Shown here: one piece after another, positions 36,182 to 43,888 of the stretch
Layout of the letters: every line of letters starts with the position of its first letter
Numbering within the stretch: position 1 is the stretch's first letter
From: CALOFP01 sp942492635
GTDB lineage: Bacteria > UBP6 > UBA1177 > CALOFP01
DNA: 64,000 nt
Assembly (NCBI GenBank): GCA_942492635.1
Contig: CALOFP010000001.1
Location: 744,001 to 808,000, forward strand
Direction of reading: 5' to 3'
Notes under the pieces: model-generated
The model's database searches: none
Told to the model about the DNA's origin: nothing
Seen by the model: the letters and a program-made list of their open reading frames with translations, nothing else
Position numbers and translations under genes: made by a program

Positions 36182-37261
36182 TCAATTATTGACTTTTCCC
36201 TTCATTTTGTAGACATGCATCAGAATTTCCGCAACCGCCTTGTAGACATCCTCGGGAATTTCCTGTCCCACCTCGACCGTAGCGTGAAGAAAACGGGCCA
36301 GCGGAGGGGCTTCGTAGATGGTTACATCGTTCTTTTTCGCAATCTTCTTTATCTGCTGCGCCATAAAATCGACACCCTTGGCGACGACGACCGGTGCGTA
36401 CATGCTGTTCTGATCGTACTTGAGCACGACGGCGTAGTGAGTGGGGTTGGTGATGACAACGTCGGCGCCCTGGACCGCCTGCTCCGTGTTCTGCGCAAGA
36501 AGCTCCCTCGCCTTCTGGCGGCGCTGGGATTTGATCATGGGATCTCCCTCCTGGTTCTTGTACTCCTCCTTGAGCTCCTGCTTGCTCATTCTCATCTTCT
36601 GACGAAACGAGTACTTCTGGTAGGCCCAGTCGGCAACCCCCAGGACAACGTAGAAAAGAACCGTCTTCATCAGAAGTTCCAGGAAAATTCTTCCGAAAAG
36701 CACGATGCTTCCCACATTCGACAACTTGCCCATAGCCATTATCTGGGGCATGTAGGCGCTGATGACGGAAACCGAAAGAAGCATGAAAAGGGTGATTTTG
36801 GTAATTCCCTTAACGAGTTCCATCAAGCTGTCCTTGGATGCGAAGATCTGCTGGAACTTCTCCAGCGGCTTTATCTTTGAAAAATCGATCTTGAGATTTT
36901 CGGTACTGAAAATGAGGCCGACAACGGAAAGATTCCCGAAAATGGCAGCAACGGCAAGAAGAGCAAAGAGCCCGAATATAATGGGCAAGAGCCCCGCCAT
37001 AGCCATATCGAGAAGATCTCCGATTGTAAAGAGATTCATCTCTTTTTGACCAGAATGCCCGAAAATATAGCTGAACATCCGTCCTATCTGGAAAAAGAAC
37101 TCCTTCCCCAGAGAGTACGCAAAGAAGAGCGTGGCAACCATAGTCATTGCCGCCGGAAACTCCTTTGATTTTGCTACCTGACCCTTCCGCTTAGCCTCAT
37201 CGAGCTTTCGCGGCGAGGGTTCCTCGGTTTTTTCCTGATCGCTGCCGCTGTCTTCCGCCAT
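36182..37261 (-). CDS. flhB: Flagellar export switch protein FlhB
   Basis: The protein has 359 aa. An N-terminal charged segment (EKTEEPSPRKLDEAKRKGQVAKSKE, the family signature) is followed by four membrane helices and a cytoplasmic domain with the self-cleavage motif NPTH (Asn272-Pro273) in VITNPTHYAVVLKY. It switches export specificity from rod/hook to filament proteins. First gene of the cluster; GCAGGAGG precedes the ATG. Confidence 0.97.
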   Translation of the reverse strand: MAEDSGSDQEKTEEPSPRKLDEAKRKGQVAKSKEFPAAMTMVATLFFAYSLGKEFFFQIGRMFSYIFGHSGQKEMNLFTIGDLLDMAMAGLLPIIFGLFALLAVAAIFGNLSVVGLIFSTENLKIDFSKIKPLEKFQQIFASKDSLMELVKGITKITLFMLLSVSVISAYMPQIMAMGKLSNVGSIVLFGRIFLELLMKTVLFYVVLGVADWAYQKYSFRQKMRMSKQELKEEYKNQEGDPMIKSQRRQKARELLAQNTEQAVQGADVVITNPTHYAVVLKYDQNSMYAPVVVAKGVDFMAQQIKKIAKKNDVTIYEAPPLARFLHATVEVGQEIPEDVYKAVAEILMHVYKMKGKVNN

Positions 37262-37293
37262 AGTGCCTCCTGCTCACCATACGAAAAGTAAGA

Positions 37294-37308
37294 TGCAAAA
37301 GCTGTTCC
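37294..37308 (-). promoter_or_regulatory. Possible sigma-54 promoter upstream of flhB
   Basis: On the minus strand GGGAACA-GCTT-TTGCA keeps the GG-N10-GC spacing of -24/-12 promoters (GG at 37307-37308, TTGCA at 37294-37298), about 33 nt before the flhB ATG. Sigma-54 control of middle flagellar genes is common, but the -24 box matches only in part. Confidence 0.4.
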
Positions 37309-37569
37309 CGAATTTGAAATTGTTAAGATCTTTTCAAGAATTAAATGACGGGCGTTGCGGGGAAGGGTCGACACGGAGACCGACCCCTACAATTCGCTAC
37401 AACCCTTTGTTTTTCCACGCTTTCTGACCAAACACCGGGGCGTGCCTCCGTGTGCGCCCTCTTGCGAACCCAGATTACGGCACCGAATCATCGTAGAGAC
37501 GTAGCATGCTACGTCTCTACGGAGGGTTACTTGTCACACAGTTTTCATAAATGCAAAAATTCCGATTCC
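37309..37569. other. Spacer with several palindromic repeat copies
   Basis: It holds a dyad near 37362-37385 (GGGTCG / CGACCC), a GGGGCGTGCCTCCGTGTGCG block (about 37436-37455) also found near 1557, and a perfect 30-bp palindrome (37492-37521). No gene is seen. Confidence 0.5.
37492..37521. repeat. Perfect 30-bp REP-like palindrome
   Basis: Arm CGTAGAGACGTAGCA meets its exact complement TGCTACGTCTCTACG without a loop. Decayed copies occur at 2183-2207 and 30896-30917. A different 30-bp palindrome at 42367-42396 has the same CGTAG...CTACG ends. The form is like repeats mobilised by REP-associated tyrosine transposases; none is in the window. Confidence 0.8.
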
Positions 37570-37774
37570 GTTTCCAATCCGACCACTAAAAAAATATCAT
37601 CCCCAATTCAGCCGTTGGAATTACCAAATTATCTATATCCTAATGAAATTAATCACCATTTCAGTCAAAAACAAAATGTCCTGAGCCAATAAGCCGTTAT
37701 TTCGGGCTCGATATTTTTAATTTCATGATTTCAGCGGCTGGGATTTTCAGATTATTTGTTACTCTCTCTTTTCG
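37570..37774 (+). repeat. 41-bp-period degenerate array, copy C (5 units)
   Basis: Units begin at 37570, 37611, 37652, 37693 and 37734, each exactly 41 bp apart. The first is the GTTTCCAATCCGACC type. It lies between the divergent flhB and OB-fold lipoprotein genes. Confidence 0.8.
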
Positions 37775-37831
37775 TGCGTCTACTTGTCTTTTTAATTTGG
37801 TTGTTGTAGTATTCTTCGTCAATTTTTACCT

Positions 37832-37856
37832 CCCGGTTCTTTTGTTCGCAACCGGG
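37832..37856 (+). promoter_or_regulatory. 5'-leader hairpin next to ribosome site of OB-fold lipoprotein gene
   Basis: CCCGGTT (37832-37838) pairs with AACCGGG (37850-37856). It ends eight bases before the GGGAGG ribosome site and could affect initiation; it lacks a U run, so it is not a standard terminator. Confidence 0.35.
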
Positions 37857-37875
37857 TAACATTTGGGAGGGTGTT

Positions 37876-38637
37876 TTGAAAAAAGTTCTGTTATTCAGCT
37901 TAATTTTTATCTCTTTTCTTTCTTTTATCGCATGTGGAGAGAACGACGGCAGCTCTGAAAACGGTGATGCGGTAAAAACAGATCAGGATCAGCTTTCTGA
38001 AACAAAAAACGACTCTGATCAGGGTTCTGAAATCACTGAGATTGAAACAATAACAAAAATCCAGGAGGGAAAACTTGCCCTCGGAACGCCTGTCCTTCTA
38101 AACAAGGCCGTCATCATCTCCAATGTAGTCAAAAAAATGGACGGCGAGATCCCCGGCTACTCCTTTTACGTTCTTGCGCAGGAGGGAGAGGAGCAGATTT
38201 CGATATATGTTTTTAACGGAGAGTCAGATGAAGATCTTTACATGGGTGATCTTGTGAAAATCGACGGTTCCGTCGGCGAGCACAAGAAACAGAGACAGAT
38301 ATCCACTCCCCTCATCACAAAAATCGGAACGGAAGAATTAAAGACCTCGCAGATTGAAACAACGACGGCCGATCTTTCCGATGAAACGAAACTAAACAGC
38401 TTCAGGGGAAAAATCGTCACAGTCAAAGATGAAACCGTCGCTGAAGCAACCGATAAGTTCGGTTCCTTCGAAATTGGAAACGGTGTAGTGGTAAGCGAAA
38501 AATTTCTTGAGGAAGGAACCTTCAAGAATGTCTCCGTAGAAAATAAATACAGCGTCATCACCGGAATTTTCGATATGGCTTTCAATATTCCGACAATTTA
38601 TCCCCTTGAAAGCAGTGACGTCTGTGAAAAGGAGTAA
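37876..38637 (+). CDS. Lipoprotein with OB-fold-like domain
   Basis: The protein has 253 aa from a TTG start five bases after GGGAGG. Lipobox: SFLSFIAC. A Ser/Asp/Gln-rich linker of about 40 residues is followed by a beta-rich region (KAVIISNVVKKMDG, FYVLAQEGEEQISIYVF, DLYMGDLVKIDGSVGEHKKQRQIS) like the OB folds that accompany secreted nucleases. The next gene, three bases away, encodes a nuclease-superfamily lipoprotein, so the pair probably acts together at the cell surface. Confidence 0.6.
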   Translation: MKKVLLFSLIFISFLSFIACGENDGSSENGDAVKTDQDQLSETKNDSDQGSEITEIETITKIQEGKLALGTPVLLNKAVIISNVVKKMDGEIPGYSFYVLAQEGEEQISIYVFNGESDEDLYMGDLVKIDGSVGEHKKQRQISTPLITKIGTEELKTSQIETTTADLSDETKLNSFRGKIVTVKDETVAEATDKFGSFEIGNGVVVSEKFLEEGTFKNVSVENKYSVITGIFDMAFNIPTIYPLESSDVCEKE

Positions 38638-38640
38638 TCC

Positions 38641-39555
38641 ATGATTTCCGGAAAAAAGAAAATAAGGATTTTTTCGGCGTTTCTGTTTCTCCTTTTCCTC
38701 TGCGCGTGTGGCGAAGATGAATCGGGAGAAAAAGATACGGATTTCAAATCTTCTACACGCAAAACATTCAGGGTTCTCTCAGCAAACCTGACCAGCGGAT
38801 CTTCCCAATCCTACGAAGATGCCGGAAAAAGAATTTTGACCGGATTGAAACCTGACATAGCCCTCATTCAGGAGTTCAACTACAAAAGCAGCGGCGAAAG
38901 TGACCTGAAATCATTTATCCAAGAGGTTTTCGGCGAGGATTTTTACTTTTACAGGGGACTTTCCCACAGCTGCGGCTACAGGGAGATCCCTAACGGCATC
39001 GTCTCCCGTTTCCCGATACTTGAAAAGGGAACATGGAGAGACGATTACAACTCATGCAGAGGATTCGACTGGGCGGTAATCGATATTCCGGGTGAAAATG
39101 AACTTCTTGCTCTCAGCATCCATCTCAAATCAGGAGAGAGCAGCGGCTCCGTCCGTGCAAGAGAGACAGCGGCACTTGTCGAACTCATCAAGGATAAACG
39201 TGAGGAAGGATGGTATCTTATCGTCGGCGGAGATTTCAACACATACAATAGAGATGAAGAGTGTGTCAAAAATCTTTCCGAGATTTTAAAAACCGACGTT
39301 CCCCACCCTTCCGACGACAGAAACTCAAACAGCAGCAACGACAGGAGAAAACCCTACGACTGGCTTCTCACGGATTCAAATCTGGACACTCTCCAGATTC
39401 CCGTGACTGTCGGAAGTATGACATCGGAACACGGCCACCTCTTCGACACAAGAAGGCACTCCGATTTCAGCGATCTATCACCAATTGAACAGGGCGATTC
39501 CGCCGTTTCAGGAATGCAGCACATGGCGCTCATAAAAGAGTTCAAGATAAGATAA
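38641..39555 (+). CDS. Endonuclease/exonuclease/phosphatase-family lipoprotein
   Basis: The protein has 304 aa with lipobox LFLLFLCAC. EEP-superfamily motifs: FRVLSANL (Asn), IALIQEFNYK (metal-binding Glu), LLALSIHLKSG (catalytic His), YLIVGGDFNTYN (GDFN with Asp/Asn) and a C-terminal MQHMALIKEF in place of the usual SDHxPV. SDHRR-type residues are not clear, so phosphatase and DNase activities cannot be separated. It is encoded just after the OB-fold lipoprotein and is likely exported and surface-bound. Confidence 0.8.
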   Translation: MISGKKKIRIFSAFLFLLFLCACGEDESGEKDTDFKSSTRKTFRVLSANLTSGSSQSYEDAGKRILTGLKPDIALIQEFNYKSSGESDLKSFIQEVFGEDFYFYRGLSHSCGYREIPNGIVSRFPILEKGTWRDDYNSCRGFDWAVIDIPGENELLALSIHLKSGESSGSVRARETAALVELIKDKREEGWYLIVGGDFNTYNRDEECVKNLSEILKTDVPHPSDDRNSNSSNDRRKPYDWLLTDSNLDTLQIPVTVGSMTSEHGHLFDTRRHSDFSDLSPIEQGDSAVSGMQHMALIKEFKIR

Positions 39556-39690
39556 ACATCCGGACGTTTCCGCAGATAATTTAAACAATTAGCGCATCTC
39601 CCCGTGTCACCCGTACCGGGTTTCAGAATGGGTGGGGATTTCATACCGGTGCGTTCACATAATTTTTATAAATGTAAAAATTCCATTTCA
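39556..39690. other. Short spacer between the EEP lipoprotein gene and array D
   Basis: A CACCCGTACCGGGTTTCA stretch and an ATAAATGTAAAAATTCC leader that also precedes array C (ATAAATGCAAAAATTCC). Confidence 0.4.
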
Positions 39691-39784
39691 GGTTTCAATC
39701 CGATCAAAAAAATAATATATTGGTCATTTTAGCCACTGGAATGACCAAATTATTTGTTTCTTGCCGAAAATAGGCGCTAAATCA
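39691..39784 (+). repeat. 41-bp-period array, copy D (left half, split by IS91 element)
   Basis: Units start at 39691 and 39732; a third starts at 39773 and is broken after its first 12 bases (GGCGCTAAATCA). The rest of that unit is at 42205 on the far side of the mobile element. Confidence 0.8.
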
Positions 39785-39801
39785 ATCTAATGAATAAGGA
39801 T

Positions 39802-39946
39802 ATATTGTGCGAAGCCACAATATCATCCGATATTGAACTAGCCCGGAGCGGGTTTACACTACATTAATAGGAAATATATTCTGGATAGAGGTGTCGAAGC
39901 CCGACAGTTTCACGTCAGCTTTTAGAAAAATGAAGTATCATACTTC
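39802..39946. other. Structured left end of IS91 element (candidate oriIS/terIS)
   Basis: It contains the stem ATATTGTG-CGAAGC-CACAATAT (39802-39823) and the 15-bp palindrome GAAGTATCATACTTC (39932-39946). Rolling-circle elements carry such dyads at replication origin or terminus. Confidence 0.5.
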
Positions 39947-40114
39947 GCAAAAGTGATACGATTTTCTACTTAATTGCATCATCTTTTCCCGACTAAACTA
40001 TCAAGTCTCTTGTTTTATGATCTTTTTATCCATTTTTTCTCCATAAGACACAGTTATACATTCTTCTTTTATTAAAATGATTTCCAATTTTTCAAAACGT
40101 CATATTCGATCTGC

Positions 40115-41194
40115 TCAAGGCCCGGCACGGATGCTGATAAAAACGCCTGATTCCCGTGGGATGATTGCCTTGAGAACCATTTCCTTTTTGCATGATTTGC
40201 ATTTGCAGGTCGGCCGTTTTACTTTTTCTTCCGATCCGGTTATTACGACATTGAGCATGAGTTGAAGTAAGTTCAATTTTTTCTTGGAGTTGCCGTGAAG
40301 AAAACCATAATCTCTGCACCTTCTGAATCCCTTGGGTAGCACATGTTTCAACACAAGGTAGAGAAAGGTTTCGCCGGAAAGAGTACGCGTTTCCTCTTTT
40401 TTCGATCCCGAATCGGTATAGCGGAATGTTACTTCTCCATTCTCATCCTTAAGAATCCTTTTTTCGGATATGACGCCTCTGTAAAGGTAGCGCGAAAGAT
40501 ACTCTAGGCCAGGCTGTCCTGTTCCTGTATTCTTTACATCGGTAACCCAATCTTTTTTATAAAGATCGACGGGGATTTCCATCTCTTTTTCTTTCATTAA
40601 TGCAATCAGTTTGCCTCTGAAAAGCAAAGAAAGAACCTTTGCAGGCATGAGATACTTTCCCTTTTTCTCTTTCCATGCTCTGCCGTTTTCGCAGATGGCT
40701 CCTGACGGCACGATGTAGTGGATGTGCGGATGGTAATTGAGTCGCCTGCTGTTGCTGTGGAAAACACCGGTAAAACCGATCTCTCCGCCCAGATGTTTCT
40801 TGTTCGCTGCCAGCTGCTTCATCGCCTCGGCGGAAGCCTTGAACATCATGTCGTAGAATTGGCGGCCGTGCCTCATCGCGATTACATGCAGTTCCGTCGG
40901 AATTGTAAACGTGACCATGAAGTATTTCACAGGCAACAGTTTCGCCTTCTGTTTCTCCAACCATTCCGTGGTCAGATGGTTCTGGCAACGGGGACAGCTT
41001 CTGTGACCACACGACTGGTAAACCTGCCGTTCGGCTCCGCATTCCGGACAGCTGTAAAGCAGCTCGCCGGAGGCCGCGGTGCGACACTCCTTTATTCTGC
41101 GCATCGCCGTAAAACACTCCGGACGCAGTATTTCGCCAAACGTTTCCAATGTCTTCGCGCCGTGATTTTCAAATACGTTGGCGAGTGCAATCAT
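40115..41194 (-). CDS. IS91-family HUH transposase
   Basis: The protein has 359 aa. The N-terminal zinc-binding part has Cys49, Cys52, Cys62, Cys67 and Cys70 (CPECG and SCGHRSCPRC). The HUH motif is HPHIH at residues 155-159, and the candidate catalytic tyrosines are Tyr232 and Tyr236 in EYLSRYLYRGVIS. A C-terminal CKCKSC may bind another metal. It performs single-strand, rolling-circle-like transposition. Its ATG overlaps the upstream recombinase gene by four nt. The gene looks intact. Confidence 0.93.
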   Translation of the reverse strand: MIALANVFENHGAKTLETFGEILRPECFTAMRRIKECRTAASGELLYSCPECGAERQVYQSCGHRSCPRCQNHLTTEWLEKQKAKLLPVKYFMVTFTIPTELHVIAMRHGRQFYDMMFKASAEAMKQLAANKKHLGGEIGFTGVFHSNSRRLNYHPHIHYIVPSGAICENGRAWKEKKGKYLMPAKVLSLLFRGKLIALMKEKEMEIPVDLYKKDWVTDVKNTGTGQPGLEYLSRYLYRGVISEKRILKDENGEVTFRYTDSGSKKEETRTLSGETFLYLVLKHVLPKGFRRCRDYGFLHGNSKKKLNLLQLMLNVVITGSEEKVKRPTCKCKSCKKEMVLKAIIPRESGVFISIRAGP

Positions 41195-42093
41195 TTTGTA
41201 ATTTCCGAATAAACAGCTGAAATTATCTGTTCGATAACGTTATCCGCGTTTTGACCGGCTTCTTTTGTGATCTGCAGGTAGTTGAGTGTGGTTATTACAC
41301 TTGAATGTCCCATGTTCGCCTTTATCTGAGGGATGGTAAGACCTGCCTCAAGAAGGTGAGTCGCATAGCAGTGCCTGAGAGAATGGGTGGTGATCTTTTT
41401 TTTAATTCCGACTTCCTCGACAGCCTTCCTGATTGCCGATTGAACAGAATATGGTGTCATATGGCGATCGGTATTTCTTATCCGTTCCGGGGCACCCATC
41501 AGAAGAGGAAATACAAGGTTCCGGTTTCTATGGGTTTTCCAATAGTCACGAAGGATTTCGAGAGTCGGTTCAGGCAGCGGAACATAGCGATCCTTGTTTC
41601 TCTTGCTGCAGCGGATGTGAACGAACATACGGTCGCTGTCGATATCTCCACATTTCAGATTCAGCGCTTCTGAAATTCGAAGCCCCATGCTGTATATTGT
41701 AAAAAAGAGGGCTCTGTAACATGGTTTTCGGAACGATTTTAAAAGCTCCGTTGTCTCACGAAGACTGAGAACATCAGGGAGAGTCCTGAAATTCTGAGGC
41801 TTTACGATTTTGTCCCAATCAAGCGGTTTTTCAATGACGAATTTCCAGAAAAACTTAACGGCACATAATTCGGTGTTAACCTTTCCCCATGAAAAATTAT
41901 CGATCATTTGACCGAAGTAACGCTTCATGTCGTTCCTTTTAAGGTCGATAATCGAATAGTCGAAAAATTCCGCGAACCTGCGTACCGCTCTGCTGTAGGC
42001 GGCAATAGTAGTTTCTACCTTACCCTGTAACTTGAGATTTTCCTGGTAAAGTGAATAAAGATGCTCGAATTCTTGTGCGTTTGATTTCTGCAT
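41191..42093 (-). CDS. Tyrosine recombinase (XerC/D-like) of IS91 element
   Basis: The protein has 300 aa. An N-terminal SAM-like core-binding domain is followed by the catalytic domain with Arg139 (MGLRISEAL), His237 and Arg240 (THSLRHCYATHLL), His263 (GHSSVITTL) and nucleophile Tyr272 (NYLQITK). All catalytic residues are in place. Such integrases accompany a subset of IS91 elements; the role there is not established and may be resolution of intermediates. GGAG lies eight bases before the ATG. Confidence 0.9.
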   Translation of the reverse strand: MQKSNAQEFEHLYSLYQENLKLQGKVETTIAAYSRAVRRFAEFFDYSIIDLKRNDMKRYFGQMIDNFSWGKVNTELCAVKFFWKFVIEKPLDWDKIVKPQNFRTLPDVLSLRETTELLKSFRKPCYRALFFTIYSMGLRISEALNLKCGDIDSDRMFVHIRCSKRNKDRYVPLPEPTLEILRDYWKTHRNRNLVFPLLMGAPERIRNTDRHMTPYSVQSAIRKAVEEVGIKKKITTHSLRHCYATHLLEAGLTIPQIKANMGHSSVITTLNYLQITKEAGQNADNVIEQIISAVYSEITK

Positions 42094-42204
42094 GATATAA
42101 CTCCATTTCTTGTAATGGTGGTGTTCCCCGTGAACACCACTCTTTTTCCATAAAGTTATATCTATTCTTGAATTTGTTTCAGAAAACTGCCGCGGAGCGG
42201 CTTA
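42094..42204. other. Right end of IS91 element
   Basis: Non-coding end with a GC-rich dyad GCCGCGGAGCGGC (42190-42202), two bases from the junction with array E. Confidence 0.5.
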
Positions 42205-42356
42205 GTTCAATAAAAAATAATCTGCTCCCGTCAGCCGCTATTTAGGTCCGGATATTTTTAATTTTGCTAATTCAGCGGCTGGGACGGCTTTGATATTTGT
42301 TTTCGAGGGATTTTAACGGCTGGATTTGCCGAGATATTTTTATCACACTTGTTTTC
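42205..42356 (+). repeat. 41-bp-period array, copy E (right half of D)
   Basis: It starts at position 13 of a unit (GTTCAATAAAAAATAATC), then full units at 42234, 42275 and 42316. The implied start of the broken unit, 42193, is exactly 41 bp before 42234. Confidence 0.8.
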
Positions 42357-42366
42357 GGATTTATTT

Positions 42367-42396
42367 CGTAGTGGCAATTCATGAATTGCCCCTACG
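42367..42396. repeat. 30-bp palindrome with CGTAG...CTACG ends (one mismatch)
   Basis: The core GGCAATTCATGAATTGCC lies within CGTAG/CTACG ends; only the T72/C91 pair (42372/42391) is mismatched. It ends just before the arsS stop codon and could terminate or stabilise that transcript. Confidence 0.65.
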
Positions 42397-42400
42397 ACGA

Positions 42401-43399
42401 TTATGAATCGGCGATTTCGCCGCCGCAGGAGGATCCGGCGCCTGCGGTGCAGCCGTAACAGTGGTTTGATGTTCTTATGGCTCTGTCCATGAATCCTCTG
42501 TATGTGAAATTCTCAAGAGTGGACTGTCCGTTGCAGGATAGTCCGAGAACCTGGTTGAAATCACAGTCGTACAATCTTCCGTCCCAATCAACGGAAACCT
42601 GGTGGCGGCACATGAGCCCTTCGAGGGTCGCGGGATTGAACGCTTCGACCAGTGTTTCCATATACTTTTCGAACATTCCCTTTCTAATAAGGGATTCGAG
42701 AAAACGGCTCAGAGGCATGTTGTTGATGCAGAAAAGGTTGTCGAATGTTATTCCGTAATTTCTATCCAGCGCCTTCTTGAATTCTTTTTCAAGATCACTC
42801 TGTGATCCGCTGAGAAACGCACCTGTCGGATTGTAGACAAGATTGAGCGGAAGTTCCCTTCCGTAGCCGAGATCGTTTAATTTCCGAAGTGCCCGGATTG
42901 ATTTTTCATGAACTCCCCTGCCGCGCTGTCTGTCCGTTCTGATCGGTGCGTAGTGCGGGAGCGAAGCTAGGATTTCAACTCCGTTTTCTGCCAGGAAATA
43001 GTGGAGATTTTCAAATCCCTCCTCCTCTAGAATCACAAGGTTGCACCTGTCGATCACATGCTTTCCCAGCTTTTTAGATTCTTTTACGAACCAGCGAAAA
43101 TGGGGATGCAGCTCAGGGGCACCTCCGGTGAGATCCACAGTCTCAATCTGCGGTGTACTTCCGATAACATCAAGGGCCAGATCCATCGTCGCCTTTGTCA
43201 TCATCTCCCTTCTCCGGGGGGATGCCGCGACGTGGCAGTGCCTGCAGGCGAGATTGCACTTTTTTGTGATGTTCATCTGGAATATCTTGAGGGAAAGCGG
43301 ATTGAGCCGCCCCATTTTCACACCTGCGTCTTCTATTGTCCGGTAAAATGAATCTGGATACCGCTCAAGAATTTCCATCTGCTCACGGCACTCCAGCAT
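42401..43399 (-). CDS. arsS: Arsenosugar biosynthesis radical SAM protein ArsS
   Basis: The protein has 332 aa. A radical SAM core with Cys48, Cys52 and Cys55 (CNLACRHCH) and TGGAPELHPHF is followed by a Cys-rich C-terminal domain (LMCRHQVSVDWDGRLYDCDFNQ, then HCYGCTAGAGSSCGG) typical of ArsS. The family acts on dimethylated arsenic and S-adenosylmethionine in arsenosugar formation; many members are selenoproteins, but here the terminal motif has Cys. It begins one base after the stop of the peroxidase-like gene, with GGAGG inside that gene's end. No arsM is in the window. Confidence 0.9.
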   Translation of the reverse strand: MLECREQMEILERYPDSFYRTIEDAGVKMGRLNPLSLKIFQMNITKKCNLACRHCHVAASPRRREMMTKATMDLALDVIGSTPQIETVDLTGGAPELHPHFRWFVKESKKLGKHVIDRCNLVILEEEGFENLHYFLAENGVEILASLPHYAPIRTDRQRGRGVHEKSIRALRKLNDLGYGRELPLNLVYNPTGAFLSGSQSDLEKEFKKALDRNYGITFDNLFCINNMPLSRFLESLIRKGMFEKYMETLVEAFNPATLEGLMCRHQVSVDWDGRLYDCDFNQVLGLSCNGQSTLENFTYRGFMDRAIRTSNHCYGCTAGAGSSCGGEIADS

Positions 43400-43400
43400 T

Positions 43401-43733
43401 CTACACCTCCAATTCGTCGATCCTGTTGTTCATCTGGACAGAATGGACAAGTGAAATTCCCGCCGCCATCGCGGAGGCAACGTGTACAGCCTCATTCATC
43501 TCACGTTCGTCGGACCCCTTCTCGAGACACGCCGTGGTGTAGGCGTCTATGCAGTAGGGACACTTCATGGCGTGAGCTACGGCTAGGGCGATAAGGGACT
43601 TCTCCCGCTCACTGAGGGCTCCAGCAGCCATGACCGAACCGTAGTAATCGAAAAACTTGTCGGCTAGATCCTTGTTGATCCGGCCGATTTCACTGAATTT
43701 TTTGAGATCACTGGAATCGTAGTAACTCGTCAT
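43401..43733 (-). CDS. Arsenosugar biosynthesis-associated peroxidase-like protein (AhpD/CMD fold)
   Basis: The protein has 110 aa. It is a carboxymuconolactone-decarboxylase/AhpD-like domain with the redox pair Cys58 and Cys61 in AHAMKCPYCIDAYT. Proteins of this size beside arsS form a defined arsenosugar-associated family. It is co-transcribed with arsS (one-base gap). GGAGG lies before the ATG. The promoter must lie in the 155-bp region shared with the divergent ArsR-family gene. Confidence 0.85.
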   Translation of the reverse strand: MTSYYDSSDLKKFSEIGRINKDLADKFFDYYGSVMAAGALSEREKSLIALAVAHAMKCPYCIDAYTTACLEKGSDEREMNEAVHVASAMAAGISLVHSVQMNNRIDELEV

Positions 43734-43813
43734 CTTTTTCCTCCGTCATTTTACGAACAGCACAACCGTCTGAATACAATATATTTATTTTTTAATCAAT
43801 TTTTTTAATTCAT

Positions 43814-43842
43814 TTGACAAAAGCATTGGAGAGGCATAAAAT
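43814..43842 (+). promoter_or_regulatory. Strong predicted sigma-70 promoter of metal-repressor operon
   Basis: TTGACA (43814-43819), a 17-bp spacer and TAAAAT (43837-43842): near-consensus. The expected start at about 43849 coincides with the operator. Confidence 0.75.
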
Positions 43843-43848
43843 TAACGT

Positions 43849-43864
43849 ATGAACAGTTGTTCAT
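43849..43864. promoter_or_regulatory. ArsR/SmtB-type operator
   Basis: ATGAACA-GT-TGTTCAT is a perfect inverted repeat containing the TGAA...TTCA half-sites of SmtB/CadC-family operators, placed at the predicted transcription start. It probably binds the repressor encoded just downstream. Confidence 0.75.
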
Positions 43865-43888
43865 TCATCTAATTTAACGGGAGGTCTT

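Larger units (their letters stand above)
39785..42204. mobile_element. IS91-family element with tyrosine recombinase
   Basis: About 2.42 kb, holding two overlapping minus-strand genes (tyrosine recombinase then HUH transposase). Boundaries come from the host repeat: removing 39785-42204 rejoins the split unit in perfect 41-bp phase, with up to four bases of ambiguity on the left. On the minus strand the target GAAC abuts the element end (TAAGCCGCTCCGCGG), matching the known IS91 preference for inserting 3' of GAAC or CAAG without target duplication. TATTGAACTA occurs at 39831-39840 and inverted at 42203-42212 (the latter spans the junction). Hairpins lie near both ends: 39802-39823 (ATATTGTG arms), GAAGTATCATACTTC at 39932-39946, and GCCGCGGAGCGGC at 42190-42202. 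Confidence 0.85.

Noticed and set aside
35852..36880. 342-codon frame antisense to flhA and flhB
   Set aside because: Same reasoning: both sense genes are certain and the product is featureless.
42401..43399. Selenoprotein form of ArsS
   Set aside because: No in-frame TGA is seen; the C-terminal motif uses Cys codons.
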